From Paradesertivirga mongoliensis (GTDB lineage: Bacteria > Bacteroidota > Bacteroidia > Sphingobacteriales > Sphingobacteriaceae), in the NCBI RefSeq assembly GCF_024436395.1, contig NZ_JAFMZO010000001.1:1062181-1126180 (forward strand): a DNA stretch of 64,000 bases, written 5' to 3'. Shown in pieces: positions 18,753 to 27,712 of the stretch; position 1 is the first letter of the stretch, and the number at the start of each line of letters is the position of its first letter. The translations under genes and the position numbers were made by a program. The notes below the pieces were generated by a model. The model was given only the letters and a program-made list of their open reading frames with translations, was not told the origin of the DNA and did no database searches.

Positions 18753-18782
18753 AAAGGAACGAGCTAATTAACTCATTCCTTT
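18753..18782 (-). terminator. Terminator after frr
   Basis: AAAGGAACGAG / CTCATTCCTTT inverted repeat with one wobble pair. On the minus strand it is followed by a T-rich run. It lies between the frr stop codon and the ABC transporter start. Confidence 0.75.
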
Positions 18783-18823
18783 TATTTTGACTTTTAGATT
18801 AAATATTAGTAACGCTTCCGCGT

Positions 18824-19387
18824 TTAAACAGTCATAATGTCTTTTTCCTTGATCTCCACCAGTTTATCCACTTTAACAATATAGCTGTCGGTTAATTTTT
18901 GAACCTCAGCCTCGCCGCCTTTAATCTCATCTTCCGATACACCCTCTGATTTCAGGCGCTGAATTTTTCCGTTTACGTCTTTGCGGATGTTCCGGATGGC
19001 GATGCGTCCTTTTTCAGCTTCTTCCTTGGCTTTTTTGAAAAGGTCTTTACGACGCTCTTCGGTTAAAGGGGGAACATTTAAACGAATCATTACGCCATCA
19101 TTCTGAGGGTTTAAGCCAACATTTGAATCTATGATTGCTCTTTCGATAGGGCTCAATAATGATTTCTCCCATGGCTGGATTACAAGTGTCCGGGCGTCTG
19201 GAGTGGTAACGCTTCCAACCTGCTGCAATGGAGTGGGGTTGCCATAATAATCTACCATAATGCCGTCAAGCATGGCCGGTGAAGCTTTGCCTGCACGGAT
19301 TTTTGTTAATTCAGCATCGCAGTGATCAACAGCTTTGTCCATTGTGGTTCTGCAATCGTTCAACTGCTTCTTTATAAGTTCATTCAT
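18824..19387 (-). CDS. frr: Ribosome recycling factor, 187 aa
   Basis: With EF-G, splits post-termination 70S ribosomes. The conserved features are KIRAGKASPAMLDGIMVDYYGNPTPLQQVGSVTTPDARTLVIQPWEKS (residues 30-77) and the helical LTEERRKDLFKKAKEEAEKGRIAIRNIRKD. The length is typical. It follows pyrH at a 23-base distance, the widely conserved pyrH-frr pair. Confidence 0.98.
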   Translation of the reverse strand: MNELIKKQLNDCRTTMDKAVDHCDAELTKIRAGKASPAMLDGIMVDYYGNPTPLQQVGSVTTPDARTLVIQPWEKSLLSPIERAIIDSNVGLNPQNDGVMIRLNVPPLTEERRKDLFKKAKEEAEKGRIAIRNIRKDVNGKIQRLKSEGVSEDEIKGGEAEVQKLTDSYIVKVDKLVEIKEKDIMTV

Positions 19388-19410
19388 CGTTCAGTATATG
19401 AGATTTATAA

Positions 19411-20118
19411 TTATCCTTTAACCAAAGTTCCAATAGAGTCGCCGTTAGCTATACGCATGAAGTTTCCAGCTTTGTTCATGTCAAAAACAATAATTGGAAG
19501 CTTATTTTCCTGGCATAAAGTAAACGCTGTCATATCCATTACGTTTAAGTTATTATCGTAAACCTCCTGGAATGTAATGTTTTCATACTTCGTCGCCGTC
19601 GGATCTTTTTCCGGATCGGCAGTGTAAATACCATCAACGCGTGTTCCTTTTAATACAGCATCAGCATTAATTTCGATGGCGCGAAGCGAAGCAGCTGTAT
19701 CGGTGGTGAAATACGGATTTCCTGTTCCCGCGCCGAAGATTACGATCCTTCTTTTTTCCAGGTGTCTTACAGCCCTTCTGCGAATAAAGGGCTCGCAGAT
19801 CTGCTCCATTTTAATAGCAGTCATTAACCGGGTTTTAACGCCTGTCTTTTCCAGAGCATCCTGTAAGGCCATACTGTTAATAACGGTAGCGAGCATCCCC
19901 ATATAATCGGCCTGCACACGGTCCATTCCGCCCTTTTCAGCACTTAGTCCCCTGAAAATGTTTCCGCCCCCTATCACGATAGCTATCTCTAAACCTGTAT
20001 CGTGAACTGCTTTAATATCCTGGGCATATTGCAAAACACGGTCGCTGTCTATACCATACTGTTTATCACCCATTAATGATTCTCCACTTAACTTCAGGAG
20101 GATGCGCTTATACTTCAT
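19411..20118 (-). CDS. pyrH: UMP kinase, 235 aa
   Basis: Phosphorylates UMP to UDP in pyrimidine nucleotide synthesis; an amino-acid-kinase-fold enzyme. Motifs are [13 protein letters not shown] (residues 5-17), [49 protein letters not shown] and [15 protein letters not shown]. It starts a pyrH-frr unit and is separated from tsf by a terminator. Confidence 0.98.
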   Translation of the reverse strand: MKYKRILLKLSGESLMGDKQYGIDSDRVLQYAQDIKAVHDTGLEIAIVIGGGNIFRGLSAEKGGMDRVQADYMGMLATVINSMALQDALEKTGVKTRLMTAIKMEQICEPFIRRRAVRHLEKRRIVIFGAGTGNPYFTTDTAASLRAIEINADAVLKGTRVDGIYTADPEKDPTATKYENITFQEVYDNNLNVMDMTAFTLCQENKLPIIVFDMNKAGNFMRIANGDSIGTLVKG

Positions 20119-20220
20119 CTACGACAATATTTTGGCGAATTTAAGAAAATAGTGGGTTAGTTAATTAACGATTGGCGAATTAGTCGGCTAAAAAAAAATG
20201 CACATGTAGAGATGAAACAA

Positions 20221-20250
20221 AAAATCCCCGCCAGTACTGGCAGGGATTTT
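20221..20250 (-). terminator. Terminator after tsf
   Basis: AAAATCCCCGCCAGT / ACTGGCAGGGATTTT with one wobble pair. On the minus strand it runs into a T tract (TTTTTTGTTTC). It closes the rplM-rpsI-rpsB-tsf transcript. Confidence 0.9.
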
Positions 20251-20274
20251 CCTTAATTCTTAGTTAATCGGCTA

Positions 20275-21114
20275 TTAAGCACCTAACTGCACACGCTTAA
20301 ACGCAGTGACAGTTAAACCACTTTGAACGCTATTTAAAAACTGAGCAACAGTTTTTGAAGGATCTTTAACAAACTCCTGATTCAATAAAGTAGAATCTTT
20401 ATAGAATTTGTTCAATTTACCAGCAGCGATTTTTTCAACCATTTCTTCAGGCTTACCTTCAGCACGGATTTGCTCTTTGGCAATTTCAAGCTCACGCTCG
20501 ATAGTTTTTGCATCCACATCACCTTTATCTAAAGCAACCGGATTCATCGCAGCAATTTGCATTGCAACATCCTTACCGGCAGCATCAGCGTCGGCAGCGT
20601 TAGCACTTAAAGCCACTAATACACCTAAGCGGTAGTTACCGTGGATGTAAGCGATCACTTTTTCACCGGTAACAGTTTCAAATTTAGAAACGCCGATTTT
20701 CTCACCGATTTTACCGGTTTGATCTAATAGGGCATCAGAAATTTTAGTTCCGTTTAAGTCAAGGCTGCTTAGCTCTTCAACAGAAGAAACATTTTTGTCG
20801 ATCGCTAATTCAGCAATGCTGTTGGCAAAAGCGATAAAATCAGCATTCTTAGCCACGAAATCAGTTTCGCAATTCACTTCAACAATAATTCCGCGTTTTC
20901 CATCGGCTGTAGTTTTAGAAATAACCACACCTTCGTTAGACTCACGATCCTGACGGCTTGCAGCAACTTTAGCACCTTTTTTACGAAGGTAATCTATCGC
21001 AGCTTCAAAATCACCGTTAGATTCTGTTAAAGCTTTTTTACAATCCATCATACCTGCACCTGTTTGCTGGCGCAGTTTATTTACGTCTGAGGCAGAGATT
21101 TGTACTGTAGACAT
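20275..21114 (-). CDS. tsf: Translation elongation factor Ts, 279 aa
   Basis: Guanine-nucleotide exchange factor for EF-Tu. The N-terminal UBA-like domain with signature LRQQTGAGMMDCKKALTESNGDFEAAIDYLRKKG (residues 14-47) and the following VEVNCETDFVAKN (about 99-111) are diagnostic. It is the last gene of the ribosomal protein operon, after rpsB. A hairpin sits in the rpsB-tsf spacer. Confidence 0.98.
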   Translation of the reverse strand: MSTVQISASDVNKLRQQTGAGMMDCKKALTESNGDFEAAIDYLRKKGAKVAASRQDRESNEGVVISKTTADGKRGIIVEVNCETDFVAKNADFIAFANSIAELAIDKNVSSVEELSSLDLNGTKISDALLDQTGKIGEKIGVSKFETVTGEKVIAYIHGNYRLGVLVALSANAADADAAGKDVAMQIAAMNPVALDKGDVDAKTIERELEIAKEQIRAEGKPEEMVEKIAAGKLNKFYKDSTLLNQEFVKDPSKTVAQFLNSVQSGLTVTAFKRVQLGA

Positions 21115-21135
21115 GTGTTTTTGTATTTAACCTCA

Positions 21136-21159
21136 AACCTCCGCCGGTGGGCGGAGGTT
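21136..21159 (-). promoter_or_regulatory. Hairpin in the rpsB-tsf spacer
   Basis: Perfect 10-bp GC-rich inverted repeat AACCTCCGCC / GGCGGAGGTT with a GGTG loop, between rpsB and tsf. No T run follows on the minus strand, so it is unlikely to be a simple terminator. It could be an RNA processing or attenuation element. Confidence 0.5.
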
Positions 21160-21213
21160 GAGAAGATTTAAATTTTATTTGTTTGATTATCACAAACCCT
21201 TAGGGCTTGGGGC

Positions 21214-22068
21214 TTACTCAGCGCCTTCAGCAGCCGGAGCTTCGCCTTCTGCAGTAACGTCAACCGCAGCAGCTTTACGCTCACGACGACCAGATGATGC
21301 GCCTTCTTCTTTCACCTCAGGAGCATCAGCTTTCGCTTTAGCTACTGCAGCTTCTTTTTCAGCTTCGTCTTCTTTCTCACGTTTACGCTCATCCAAACCT
21401 TCCTGGATAGCTTTGATAATGATATCAGTAATCAATTGAATTGATTTCGTAGCATCATCATTTGAAGGAATAGGGAAATCGATGTTTGAAGGATCTGAGT
21501 TAGTATCTACCATTGCAAAAGTAGGTACATTCAGTTTCAATGCCTCAGAAACAGCGATGTGCTCTTTCTTAACATCGATAAGGAACAATGCAGCAGGAAG
21601 ACGATTTAAGTCAGCAATACCTCCTAAAAGGGTTTCTAACTTGATACGCTCACGCTGAATCATTAATTTTTCTTTCTTAGAAAGTACATCGTAAGTTCCG
21701 TCTTTAGTCATCTTGTCGATGTTAGACATCTTTTTGATCGACTTACGTACAGTTGCGAAGTTAGTTAACATACCACCTAACCAACGCTCGGTTACGAAAG
21801 GCATGTTTACCGAAGCAGCCTGTGCAGCAACGATATCCTTAGCTTGTTTTTTGGTAGCTACGAATAACACTTTACGGCCAGATTTAACGATTTGTTTAAT
21901 CGCGGCAGCAGCTTCTTCTAATTTTGTTAAAGTTTTATTTAAATCTATGATGTGGATGCCATTACGCTCCATGAAAATGTACTGAGACATTTTTGGATCC
22001 CATTTGCGGGTAAGGTGACCAAAGTGTACACCTGCATCCAATAAATCCTGATATGTTGTTCTTGCCAT
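21214..22068 (-). CDS. rpsB: 30S ribosomal protein S2, 284 aa
   Basis: Small-subunit ribosomal protein. Diagnostic segments are LLDAGVHFGHLTRKWDPKMSQYIFMERNGIHIIDLNKTL (residues 9-47), RWLGGMLTNFATVRKSI and FAMVDTNSDPSNIDFPIPSNDDATKSIQLI. Residues 230-284 form an Ala/Glu/Lys-rich, probably disordered extension beyond the usual core. A strong Shine-Dalgarno sequence (AGGAGG) precedes the start, unusual in this window. It is third in rplM-rpsI-rpsB-tsf. Confidence 0.98.
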   Translation of the reverse strand: MARTTYQDLLDAGVHFGHLTRKWDPKMSQYIFMERNGIHIIDLNKTLTKLEEAAAAIKQIVKSGRKVLFVATKKQAKDIVAAQAASVNMPFVTERWLGGMLTNFATVRKSIKKMSNIDKMTKDGTYDVLSKKEKLMIQRERIKLETLLGGIADLNRLPAALFLIDVKKEHIAVSEALKLNVPTFAMVDTNSDPSNIDFPIPSNDDATKSIQLITDIIIKAIQEGLDERKREKEDEAEKEAAVAKAKADAPEVKEEGASSGRRERKAAAVDVTAEGEAPAAEGAE

Positions 22069-22086
22069 TGTCTGATCCTCCTGAGA

Positions 22087-22473
22087 TTAACGTTTACTAA
22101 ATTGAAATTTCTTACGGGCTTTCTTGCGTCCTGGTTTTTTACGCTCAACCATACGCATGTCACGTGTTACTAAGCCTTTAGCTCTCAATGAAGGTTTTGT
22201 TTCCGGATCTAATTCAACAATAGCTTTTGCAATTGCTAAACGAACTGCTTCCGCTTGTCCTTTAACACCACCACCAGCAACGTTTACAGTAACGTCAAAT
22301 TTTCCGGCAGAACCAGAAACCTCGGTAGACTGTGTAACGATGAATTGTAATGGTAAGGTTGGGAAGTACTCTTTGTAATCTTTACCGTTAACGGTAATGC
22401 CGCCGTTACCATCTTTAAGATAGATACGGGCAACTGCTGTTTTTCTTCTGCCTGAAGTGTTTGTTGTTGACAT
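22087..22473 (-). CDS. rpsI: 30S ribosomal protein S9, 128 aa
   Basis: Small-subunit ribosomal protein whose C-terminal tail reaches the P site. It has the N-terminal GRRKTAVARIYLKDGNGGITVNGK, the middle GGGVKGQAEAVRLAIAKAIVELD, and the ending RMVERKKPGRKKARKKFQFSKR with the conserved terminal Ser-Lys-Arg. It lies 13 bases after rplM, the standard L13-S9 pair. Confidence 0.98.
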   Translation of the reverse strand: MSTTNTSGRRKTAVARIYLKDGNGGITVNGKDYKEYFPTLPLQFIVTQSTEVSGSAGKFDVTVNVAGGGVKGQAEAVRLAIAKAIVELDPETKPSLRAKGLVTRDMRMVERKKPGRKKARKKFQFSKR

Positions 22474-22486
22474 TTCTTTCTCTTAA

Positions 22487-22930
22487 TTAAAGTTTAACTT
22501 CTTTTGGACTTTGTGCTGCATGTGGGTGAGTAGTACCCGCATACACATGTAGATTTTTGTACAAAGCACGTCCCAAACGATTTTTAGGCAACATACCACG
22601 TACAGCTTTTTCAACTATACGCTCAGGATGTTTAGCCAATAACTCTTTCGGAGAAATGAAACGCTGACCGCCTGGATAGCCTGTGTAACGTACATAGGTT
22701 TTATCACCCATTTTGTTACCGGTCAGTTTAACTTTGTCTGCATTGATAACAATCACGTTATCGCCGCAGTCTACGTGTGGGGTGTACGAAGGCTTATTTT
22801 TTCCTCTGATCACCATAGCGATCTTAGATGATAAGCGCCCCAAAATCTCGCCTTCAGCGTCAACAACTATCCATTGTTTGTCGACGTTTGATTTGTTAGC
22901 AGAGACAGTTTTGTAACTTAACGTATTCAC
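22487..22930 (-). CDS. rplM: 50S ribosomal protein L13, 147 aa
   Basis: Large-subunit assembly protein. Conserved segments are WIVVDAEGEILGRLSSKIAMVIRGKNKPSYTPHVDCGDNVIVINA (residues 21-65) and the PERIVEKAVRGMLPKNRLGR signature. The start codon is GTG at 22930. It is first in the rplM-rpsI-rpsB-tsf operon, with a perfect consensus promoter about 55-85 bases upstream. Confidence 0.98.
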   Translation of the reverse strand: MNTLSYKTVSANKSNVDKQWIVVDAEGEILGRLSSKIAMVIRGKNKPSYTPHVDCGDNVIVINADKVKLTGNKMGDKTYVRYTGYPGGQRFISPKELLAKHPERIVEKAVRGMLPKNRLGRALYKNLHVYAGTTHPHAAQSPKEVKL

Positions 22931-22984
22931 TTGCTTGATATTAAATTAATTAAAAATTTTAGTATACCCCTCAAAAAGGGATTG

Positions 22985-23015
22985 CAAAGATAGGAGGAAT
23001 TAAGTTAAGGGCAAA
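22985..23015 (-). promoter_or_regulatory. Promoter of the rplM operon, exact Bacteroidota consensus
   Basis: On the minus strand TTTG (23012-23015), then exactly 19 bases, then TATCTTTG (22985-22992). This matches TTTG-N19-TAnnTTTG, the -33/-7 consensus of the primary sigma factor in Bacteroidota. It would yield a leader of about 50 bases before rplM. Confidence 0.85.
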
Positions 23016-23030
23016 GTAAAAAGAGAAAAA

Positions 23031-23179
23031 ACCTCACCCGCCTTTGCGCGGGGGCTGAGGCGCCCTCTCCTGAAGGAGAGGAGTCTGGGTGGCCTGTATA
23101 GCGTATAAGTAGTTAGATATAATAGGTAAGCTATAAATCCTTCAAAGTCCTCTCCTTCAGGAGAGGGTTTAGGTGAGGT
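23031..23179. repeat. Intergenic inverted repeat, CCCTCTCCTGAAGGAGAGG type
   Basis: The two arms are ACCTCACC with CCCTCTCCTGAAGGAGAGGA (23031-23038 and 23063-23082) and their reverse complement, TCCTCTCCTTCAGGAGAGGG with AGGTGAGGT (23148-23167 and 23171-23179). Each arm is also a small palindrome. About 65 bases of AT-rich sequence lie between. This resembles the dispersed intergenic repeats common in Bacteroidota genomes and contains no gene. Confidence 0.75.
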
Positions 23180-23188
23180 AAATGCACC

Positions 23189-23355
23189 TTCCGTCTTTGT
23201 AGAAAATGTAGCCCCGCTTTCTGCTCCAAATCCTCATTCACCGCTTTTAAGGGCGGTTCACTCCGGGTTTTCCGCGGCAATCGGGTTTAAGATGTTGGGG
23301 CGGTTCTCCGTAGGAAGGGTTTAAACTTGCCAAAGTTCAGAACTTTTGACAAGTT
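23189..23355. repeat. Composite remnant of dispersed intergenic elements
   Basis: No gene is visible. The stretch combines a word also found at 56984 and 57054 (CCTTCCGTCTTTGTA), a block similar to 1170-1260, and a degenerate copy of the AACTTTCCAAAAGTT palindrome (23324-23355). It fills the rest of the long gap between rplM and the desaturase gene. Confidence 0.5.
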
Positions 23356-23422
23356 AGTCGGCCGTTCTTATCCTCTCAAAGTCATTAATTCCAATTATTA
23401 ATTTTTAATAAACCAAGATTCT

Positions 23423-23430
23423 TACTTTTG
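23423..23430 (+). promoter_or_regulatory. -7 promoter element of the desaturase gene
   Basis: TACTTTTG matches TAnnTTTG exactly and lies about 70 bases before the start codon. No good TTTG was found at the expected -33 spacing. Confidence 0.45.
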
Positions 23431-23498
23431 CGTTTTATATCCGAGATGCCGAAAACAGCAGCCTCTTATAAATTGAATCTCTATTAATTTTTTTATTT

Positions 23499-24230
23499 GT
23501 GATTATTCTAATCTTCTTTCTTACCCATTGGTTCCTGTCTTTATTTTTTCAGACCTTTTTTCTTCACCGTTACGCATCGCATAAAATGTTTACTACCAGC
23601 AAGTTCTGGGAGCGCACTTTTTATATCATGACCTGGGTTTTTCAGGGGGCATCTTTTTTAAACCCTAGAGCTTACGCTATACTTCACCGTATGCATCACG
23701 CCTATAGCGATACCGAAAAGGATCCGCACTCGCCACACTTTTTCCGTGACGTGTTTCAAATGATGTGGCATACAAAAATTATTTTTCAGGAGTATGTAAA
23801 ATACAACCGAGAGCCGGAAACCCGTTTTAAAGGAAACTATCCTGAATGGAGAACGGTAGATATTATGGCGTCATCCATGTGGTCGCGGTTGGGCTTTGTG
23901 GCTTTTTACATTGCTTTCTATGTCATCTTCGCAACAAGCTGGTGGATGTTCTTGTTACTTCCCATCCATTTCGTAATGGGGCCGCTACACGGAGCACTAG
24001 TAAACTGGTGTGGGCATAAATATGGATATTCAAATTTCGACAACGGCGACCATTCAAAAAATACTACACCGTTTGACTTTTTTATGTTAGGTGAATTATT
24101 TCAGAATAATCACCATATGCACCCAAATAGTCCAAACTTCGCTAAACGCTGGTTTGAGTTAGATCCGGTTTATCCAGTACTGAAGTTTATGCACTGGGCA
24201 AGGATTATCAAGCTTAGAAAAGCGATATGA
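23499..24230 (+). CDS. Acyl-CoA desaturase / membrane fatty-acid desaturase, 243 aa
   Basis: Integral membrane di-iron desaturase, probably of the delta-9 acyl-CoA type, adjusting membrane fluidity. The three histidine boxes are visible: HRYASH (residues 23-28), HRMHH (about 64-68) and NNHHMHPN (about 205-212), with hydrophobic helices between. It is shorter than animal enzymes but normal for this bacterial group. The start codon is GTG. It is a single-gene unit with its own terminator. Confidence 0.92.
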   Translation: MIILIFFLTHWFLSLFFQTFFLHRYASHKMFTTSKFWERTFYIMTWVFQGASFLNPRAYAILHRMHHAYSDTEKDPHSPHFFRDVFQMMWHTKIIFQEYVKYNREPETRFKGNYPEWRTVDIMASSMWSRLGFVAFYIAFYVIFATSWWMFLLLPIHFVMGPLHGALVNWCGHKYGYSNFDNGDHSKNTTPFDFFMLGELFQNNHHMHPNSPNFAKRWFELDPVYPVLKFMHWARIIKLRKAI

Positions 24231-24238
24231 TTTTAGAC

Positions 24239-24262
24239 AACCTCCTCAACGGAGGTTTTTTT
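24239..24262 (+). terminator. Terminator of the desaturase gene
   Basis: AACCTCC / GGAGGTT hairpin with a 5-base loop followed by seven T, directly after the stop codon. Confidence 0.88.
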
Positions 24263-24311
24263 ATGCTCTTTATTTTTTTTATGAGTAGCTTAGGATATTA
24301 AATCACAGATT

Positions 24312-24722
24312 ATGGTAATCATTAAAGAATTTAAAGAGTTTGCTGTTCGCGGCAACGTAATCGATTTGGCTGTCGGTGTTATTATCGGGGCTGCTTTTGG
24401 TAAAATTGTTACATCTCTGGTCGATGATATTATTATGCCGCCGCTAGGCTATATCATGGGTGGGGTTGATTTTGCCGATAAAAAGATTATTCTTAAAGCA
24501 GAAGATGCTGCCAATAAAGTAGCCGAGGTTTCAATTAAATACGGAAACTTTATCAATGCGTTAATTCAGTTTCTGATTGTTGCGTTCTGCATTTTTTTGA
24601 TTGTAAAGTTTATCAATACTCTGAAAAGGAAGGAAGAAGTTGTAGAGGTTGCTGTTGTGCCTGGCAAAGAAGAGGCTTTGTTGAGTGAGATAAGGGATAT
24701 TCTTAAAAGTCAGAAAGGATAG
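24312..24722 (+). CDS. mscL: Large-conductance mechanosensitive channel, 136 aa
   Basis: Inner-membrane pentameric channel that releases solutes on osmotic downshock. The N-terminus [41 protein letters not shown] (residues 5-45) is diagnostic for TM1. TM2 covers about 79-97 ([22 protein letters not shown]), and a charged C-terminal helix follows. The length is typical. Confidence 0.97.
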   Translation: MVIIKEFKEFAVRGNVIDLAVGVIIGAAFGKIVTSLVDDIIMPPLGYIMGGVDFADKKIILKAEDAANKVAEVSIKYGNFINALIQFLIVAFCIFLIVKFINTLKRKEEVVEVAVVPGKEEALLSEIRDILKSQKG

Positions 24723-24809
24723 ATACAGGAATTTGAGGAATCGGTCTACGTAGTGAGCGTTTAATATAAGTACTTAGCTCGTTGTAGTCCCAAGGCAGGG
24801 TGAAGGGAT

Positions 24810-24894
24810 GCTCATCCTCCGTTCATCCTACGTATTTGCAAAGATGGAGGATGGGCCTAAAAACGTGAGGTCGCATTTTTTGCGACCTCACGTT
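24810..24894. terminator. Two hairpins after mscL, the second a strong bidirectional terminator candidate
   Basis: First hairpin: GCTCATCCTCC / GGAGGATGGGC (24810-24820 and 24846-24856). Second: perfect 14-bp AACGTGAGGTCGCA / TGCGACCTCACGTT around a TTTTT loop (24862-24875 and 24881-24894). They lie between the convergent genes mscL (+) and aspS (-). Confidence 0.7.
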
Positions 24895-24956
24895 AAGAAA
24901 TAACGCCTCTAGTCATCAGATGTTGGCAATCCGTCTAAGCCTATAACTAACTATTT

Positions 24957-26702
24957 CTACACCGTCGTCTTTATACTCAACTCCTTCAACTGCTCATCCG
25001 AAATAGTCGACGGCGAATCAATCATTACATCCTTACCAGAATTGTTTTTCGGGAATGCTATCACATCGCGGATAGAATCTAAACCGGCAAAGATTGAAAC
25101 CAAACGGTCAAATCCGAATGCGATACCACCATGCGGTGGCGCACCAAACTCAAACGCTTCCATTAAAAATCCGAATTGTTTTTGAGCTTCCTCCGGAGAA
25201 AATCCGAGATGCTTGAACATTAGACTTTGTAGTCCTCTGTCGTGGATACGAATAGAACCACCGCCAATTTCGGTTCCGTTGATTACCATGTCGTAAGCAT
25301 TGGCACGAACTTCTCCTGGTTTAGTATCGAGCAGACCGATGTCTTCCGGTTTTGGAGAAGTAAAAGGATGGTGCATGGCATGGTAGCGATTGTGTTCTTC
25401 ATCCCATTCTAATAAGGGGAAATCAACTACCCAAAGCGGTGCGAATTTATTTTTATCGCGCAAGCCTAAACGGTTGCCCATTTCAAGGCGTAGCTCATTT
25501 AATTGTTTGCGAACCTTATCAGTGGTTCCAGCCATAACTAAAACTAGATCTCCCGGCTCAGTTTGAAAGGCTGCCGACCATTGCTTTAAGGCTTCTTCGT
25601 TAAAAAACTTATCTACAGACGATTTTAAAGAGCCATCGGCATTGTGACGCATATATATAAGGCCGGTGGCGCCAATTTGAGGCCGCTTGATGAAGTCTGT
25701 TAACTCGTCCAGTTGTTTACGGGTATATTCAGCACAACCTTTGGCATTGATACCAACAACCAGTTCTGCATTATCGAACACCGGGAAGCCTGCGCCTTTG
25801 GCAATCTCGTTTAACTCAACAAACTGCATCCCGAAGCGGGTATCTGGTTTGTCAGATCCATAAAGGCGCATCGCATCAGCATAATCCATACGTGGTACAG
25901 AACCAATGTCTACACCTTTTACTTTTTTGAATAAGTGATTAATCAATCCTTCAAACAGATTTAAGATATCTTCCTGCTCAATAAAGGCCATCTCGCAATC
26001 AATCTGAGTGAACTCAGGCTGACGATCAGCACGCAGATCTTCATCGCGGAAGCACTTTACAATCTGAAAGTAACGGTCGAAGCCCGATACCATCAACAAC
26101 TGTTTGAAGGTTTGAGGCGATTGTGGAAGCGCGTAGAACTCACCTGGATTCATCCTGCTGGGTACCACAAAATCCCGGGCCCCTTCCGGAGTGGATTTAA
26201 TAAGAACCGGTGTTTCAACTTCCAGGAAGTCTTGCTCGTCCAAATATTTTCTAATCTCCTGCGCCATTTTATGACGAAGGATTAAGTTATTTCTAACTGG
26301 TGTACGGCGCAGATCAAGGTACCGATATTTCATTCGTAACTCATCGCCCCCATCGGTCTCGTCTTCGATCAAGAAGGGAGGAAGCTTTGCTTCATTTAAT
26401 ATCTCAATAGAAGAAACTTTTATTTCTATATCCCCGGTAGGCATCTTTGGATTTTTGCTGGTCCGCTCAATTACCTTTCCGGTAACTTTAATCACATATT
26501 CACGTGACAGGCCGCGGGCTTGCTCACACAGATCAGCATCTTCATCCATGTTTACCAGGAGCTGGGTAATTCCATACCTGTCGCGAATGTCGATAAAAGT
26601 CATTCCACCCAGGTCGCGTGATTTTTGCACCCATCCTGCAAGGGTTACATCTTTGCCTAAATCATTGATAGTTAATTCACCGCAGGTATGTGTTCTATGC
26701 AT
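24957..26702 (-). CDS. aspS: Aspartate--tRNA ligase, 581 aa
   Basis: Class II aminoacyl-tRNA synthetase charging tRNA-Asp. An N-terminal OB-fold anticodon-binding domain (residues 1-110, [26 protein letters not shown]) is followed by motif 2 ([24 protein letters not shown]), a bacterial GAD insertion domain, and motif 3 ([15 protein letters not shown]). The length is usual for the bacterial form. It lies 43 bases after dapF, with its own promoter-like element. Confidence 0.98.
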   Translation of the reverse strand: MHRTHTCGELTINDLGKDVTLAGWVQKSRDLGGMTFIDIRDRYGITQLLVNMDEDADLCEQARGLSREYVIKVTGKVIERTSKNPKMPTGDIEIKVSSIEILNEAKLPPFLIEDETDGGDELRMKYRYLDLRRTPVRNNLILRHKMAQEIRKYLDEQDFLEVETPVLIKSTPEGARDFVVPSRMNPGEFYALPQSPQTFKQLLMVSGFDRYFQIVKCFRDEDLRADRQPEFTQIDCEMAFIEQEDILNLFEGLINHLFKKVKGVDIGSVPRMDYADAMRLYGSDKPDTRFGMQFVELNEIAKGAGFPVFDNAELVVGINAKGCAEYTRKQLDELTDFIKRPQIGATGLIYMRHNADGSLKSSVDKFFNEEALKQWSAAFQTEPGDLVLVMAGTTDKVRKQLNELRLEMGNRLGLRDKNKFAPLWVVDFPLLEWDEEHNRYHAMHHPFTSPKPEDIGLLDTKPGEVRANAYDMVINGTEIGGGSIRIHDRGLQSLMFKHLGFSPEEAQKQFGFLMEAFEFGAPPHGGIAFGFDRLVSIFAGLDSIRDVIAFPKNNSGKDVMIDSPSTISDEQLKELSIKTTV

Positions 26703-26721
26703 AAAAATATCGTTAGGGATG

Positions 26722-26755
26722 CAAAAGTAACTTTTTTGGAGGAATTTATATCAAA
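26722..26755 (-). promoter_or_regulatory. Predicted aspS promoter
   Basis: On the minus strand TACTTTTG (26722-26729) fits TAnnTTTG exactly, with TTTG (26752-26755) 22 bases upstream, overlapping the end of dapF. Confidence 0.55.
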
Positions 26756-27534
26756 TTGACATATCCTTCAAAAACAAACTTTGCCGGCCCCTCCAGAAAT
26801 ATATTATTGAACACTTTTCCATCGTAATTAAAGCGGATATTTAAGTTGCCGCCTAATACTTTGATCCTCGTGTTGTTCTCTCCAGTATGATTTTTGTGTT
26901 TAGCCATGGCCAACGCTACAGCAGTAACTCCGGTTCCGCAGGCGTAAGTTTCGTTCTCAACCCCACGTTCATAAGTTCTTACGAACAAATGATCTCCAAA
27001 GTCCTCAATGAAATTCACATTTATACCTTCCGACCGGTAATTGTCGGAATTTCGGATCGCTTTGCCCTCGCTAAATACATCTTTATCAGCCAGGTTGGTT
27101 GTGCATTGCACATAATGAGGAGATCCGGTGTTTAAAACATAAGCATCTCCGTCTTCGTCAATGTCTTTAACGTCAATCATTTGCAAGCTCACCCAGTCGC
27201 CGGCCTCTGAAATTTTGGCATAATGCCAACCATCGACTGCCAAAAAGTTGGTTTCATCTTTAAAGATGTTCAGATGTTTTGCGAAGGCTACAATGCATCG
27301 TCCTCCGTTGCCACACATACTGCTTGGTTTACCATCGGCATTATAGTACACCATTTCGAAATCAAAGCCCTCAGTGTTTTGAAGAAACATAATTCCATCG
27401 GCTCCAATGCCGAATCTCCTGTCGCACAAATCGGCAAGAATTTGCGGCTGTTGGTGATTAAACGTATTTTGTCGATTATCTACTAAGATAAAATCGTTGC
27501 CTGCGCCCTGGTATTTAAAGAAATGTAGTTTCAT
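26746..27534 (-). CDS. dapF: Diaminopimelate epimerase, 262 aa
   Basis: Interconverts LL- and meso-diaminopimelate in lysine and peptidoglycan synthesis. Both catalytic cysteine motifs are present: [10 protein letters not shown] and [13 protein letters not shown]. The family N-terminus [21 protein letters not shown] fixes the start at the ATG at 27534. The longer frame to 27618 would run towards the divergent protease promoter and is rejected. It is upstream of aspS on the same strand. Confidence 0.96.
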   Translation of the reverse strand: MKLHFFKYQGAGNDFILVDNRQNTFNHQQPQILADLCDRRFGIGADGIMFLQNTEGFDFEMVYYNADGKPSSMCGNGGRCIVAFAKHLNIFKDETNFLAVDGWHYAKISEAGDWVSLQMIDVKDIDEDGDAYVLNTGSPHYVQCTTNLADKDVFSEGKAIRNSDNYRSEGINVNFIEDFGDHLFVRTYERGVENETYACGTGVTAVALAMAKHKNHTGENNTRIKVLGGNLNIRFNYDGKVFNNIFLEGPAKFVFEGYVNLI

Positions 27535-27646
27535 TAATACAAGATTACGAAATTGTGGAAGGTTTTTTGTGCTCATTAAATCACCAGCGGGTAAATTCTT
27601 AAACTCTGTGTTTAACAATTTTTAACAGATTTGCCGATATACCAGG

Positions 27647-27679
27647 GTTGCATTTCACGTTTAACTGGTATTACTTTTG
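27647..27679 (+). promoter_or_regulatory. Predicted promoter of the DegP-type protease gene
   Basis: TACTTTTG (27672-27679) is an exact TAnnTTTG. GTTG (27647-27650) lies 21 bases upstream. It overlaps the TTG at 27677 that would start a longer reading frame, which supports the ATG at 27713 as the true start. Confidence 0.55.
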
Positions 27680-27712
27680 ACAGAAGAAAAAAAACTAAGA
27701 AATAATAAATAT

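Noticed and set aside
27677..27712. TTG start adding 12 residues to the DegP-type protease
   Set aside because: The TTG overlaps the predicted -7 promoter element, and the ATG at 27713 directly precedes the hydrophobic signal segment.
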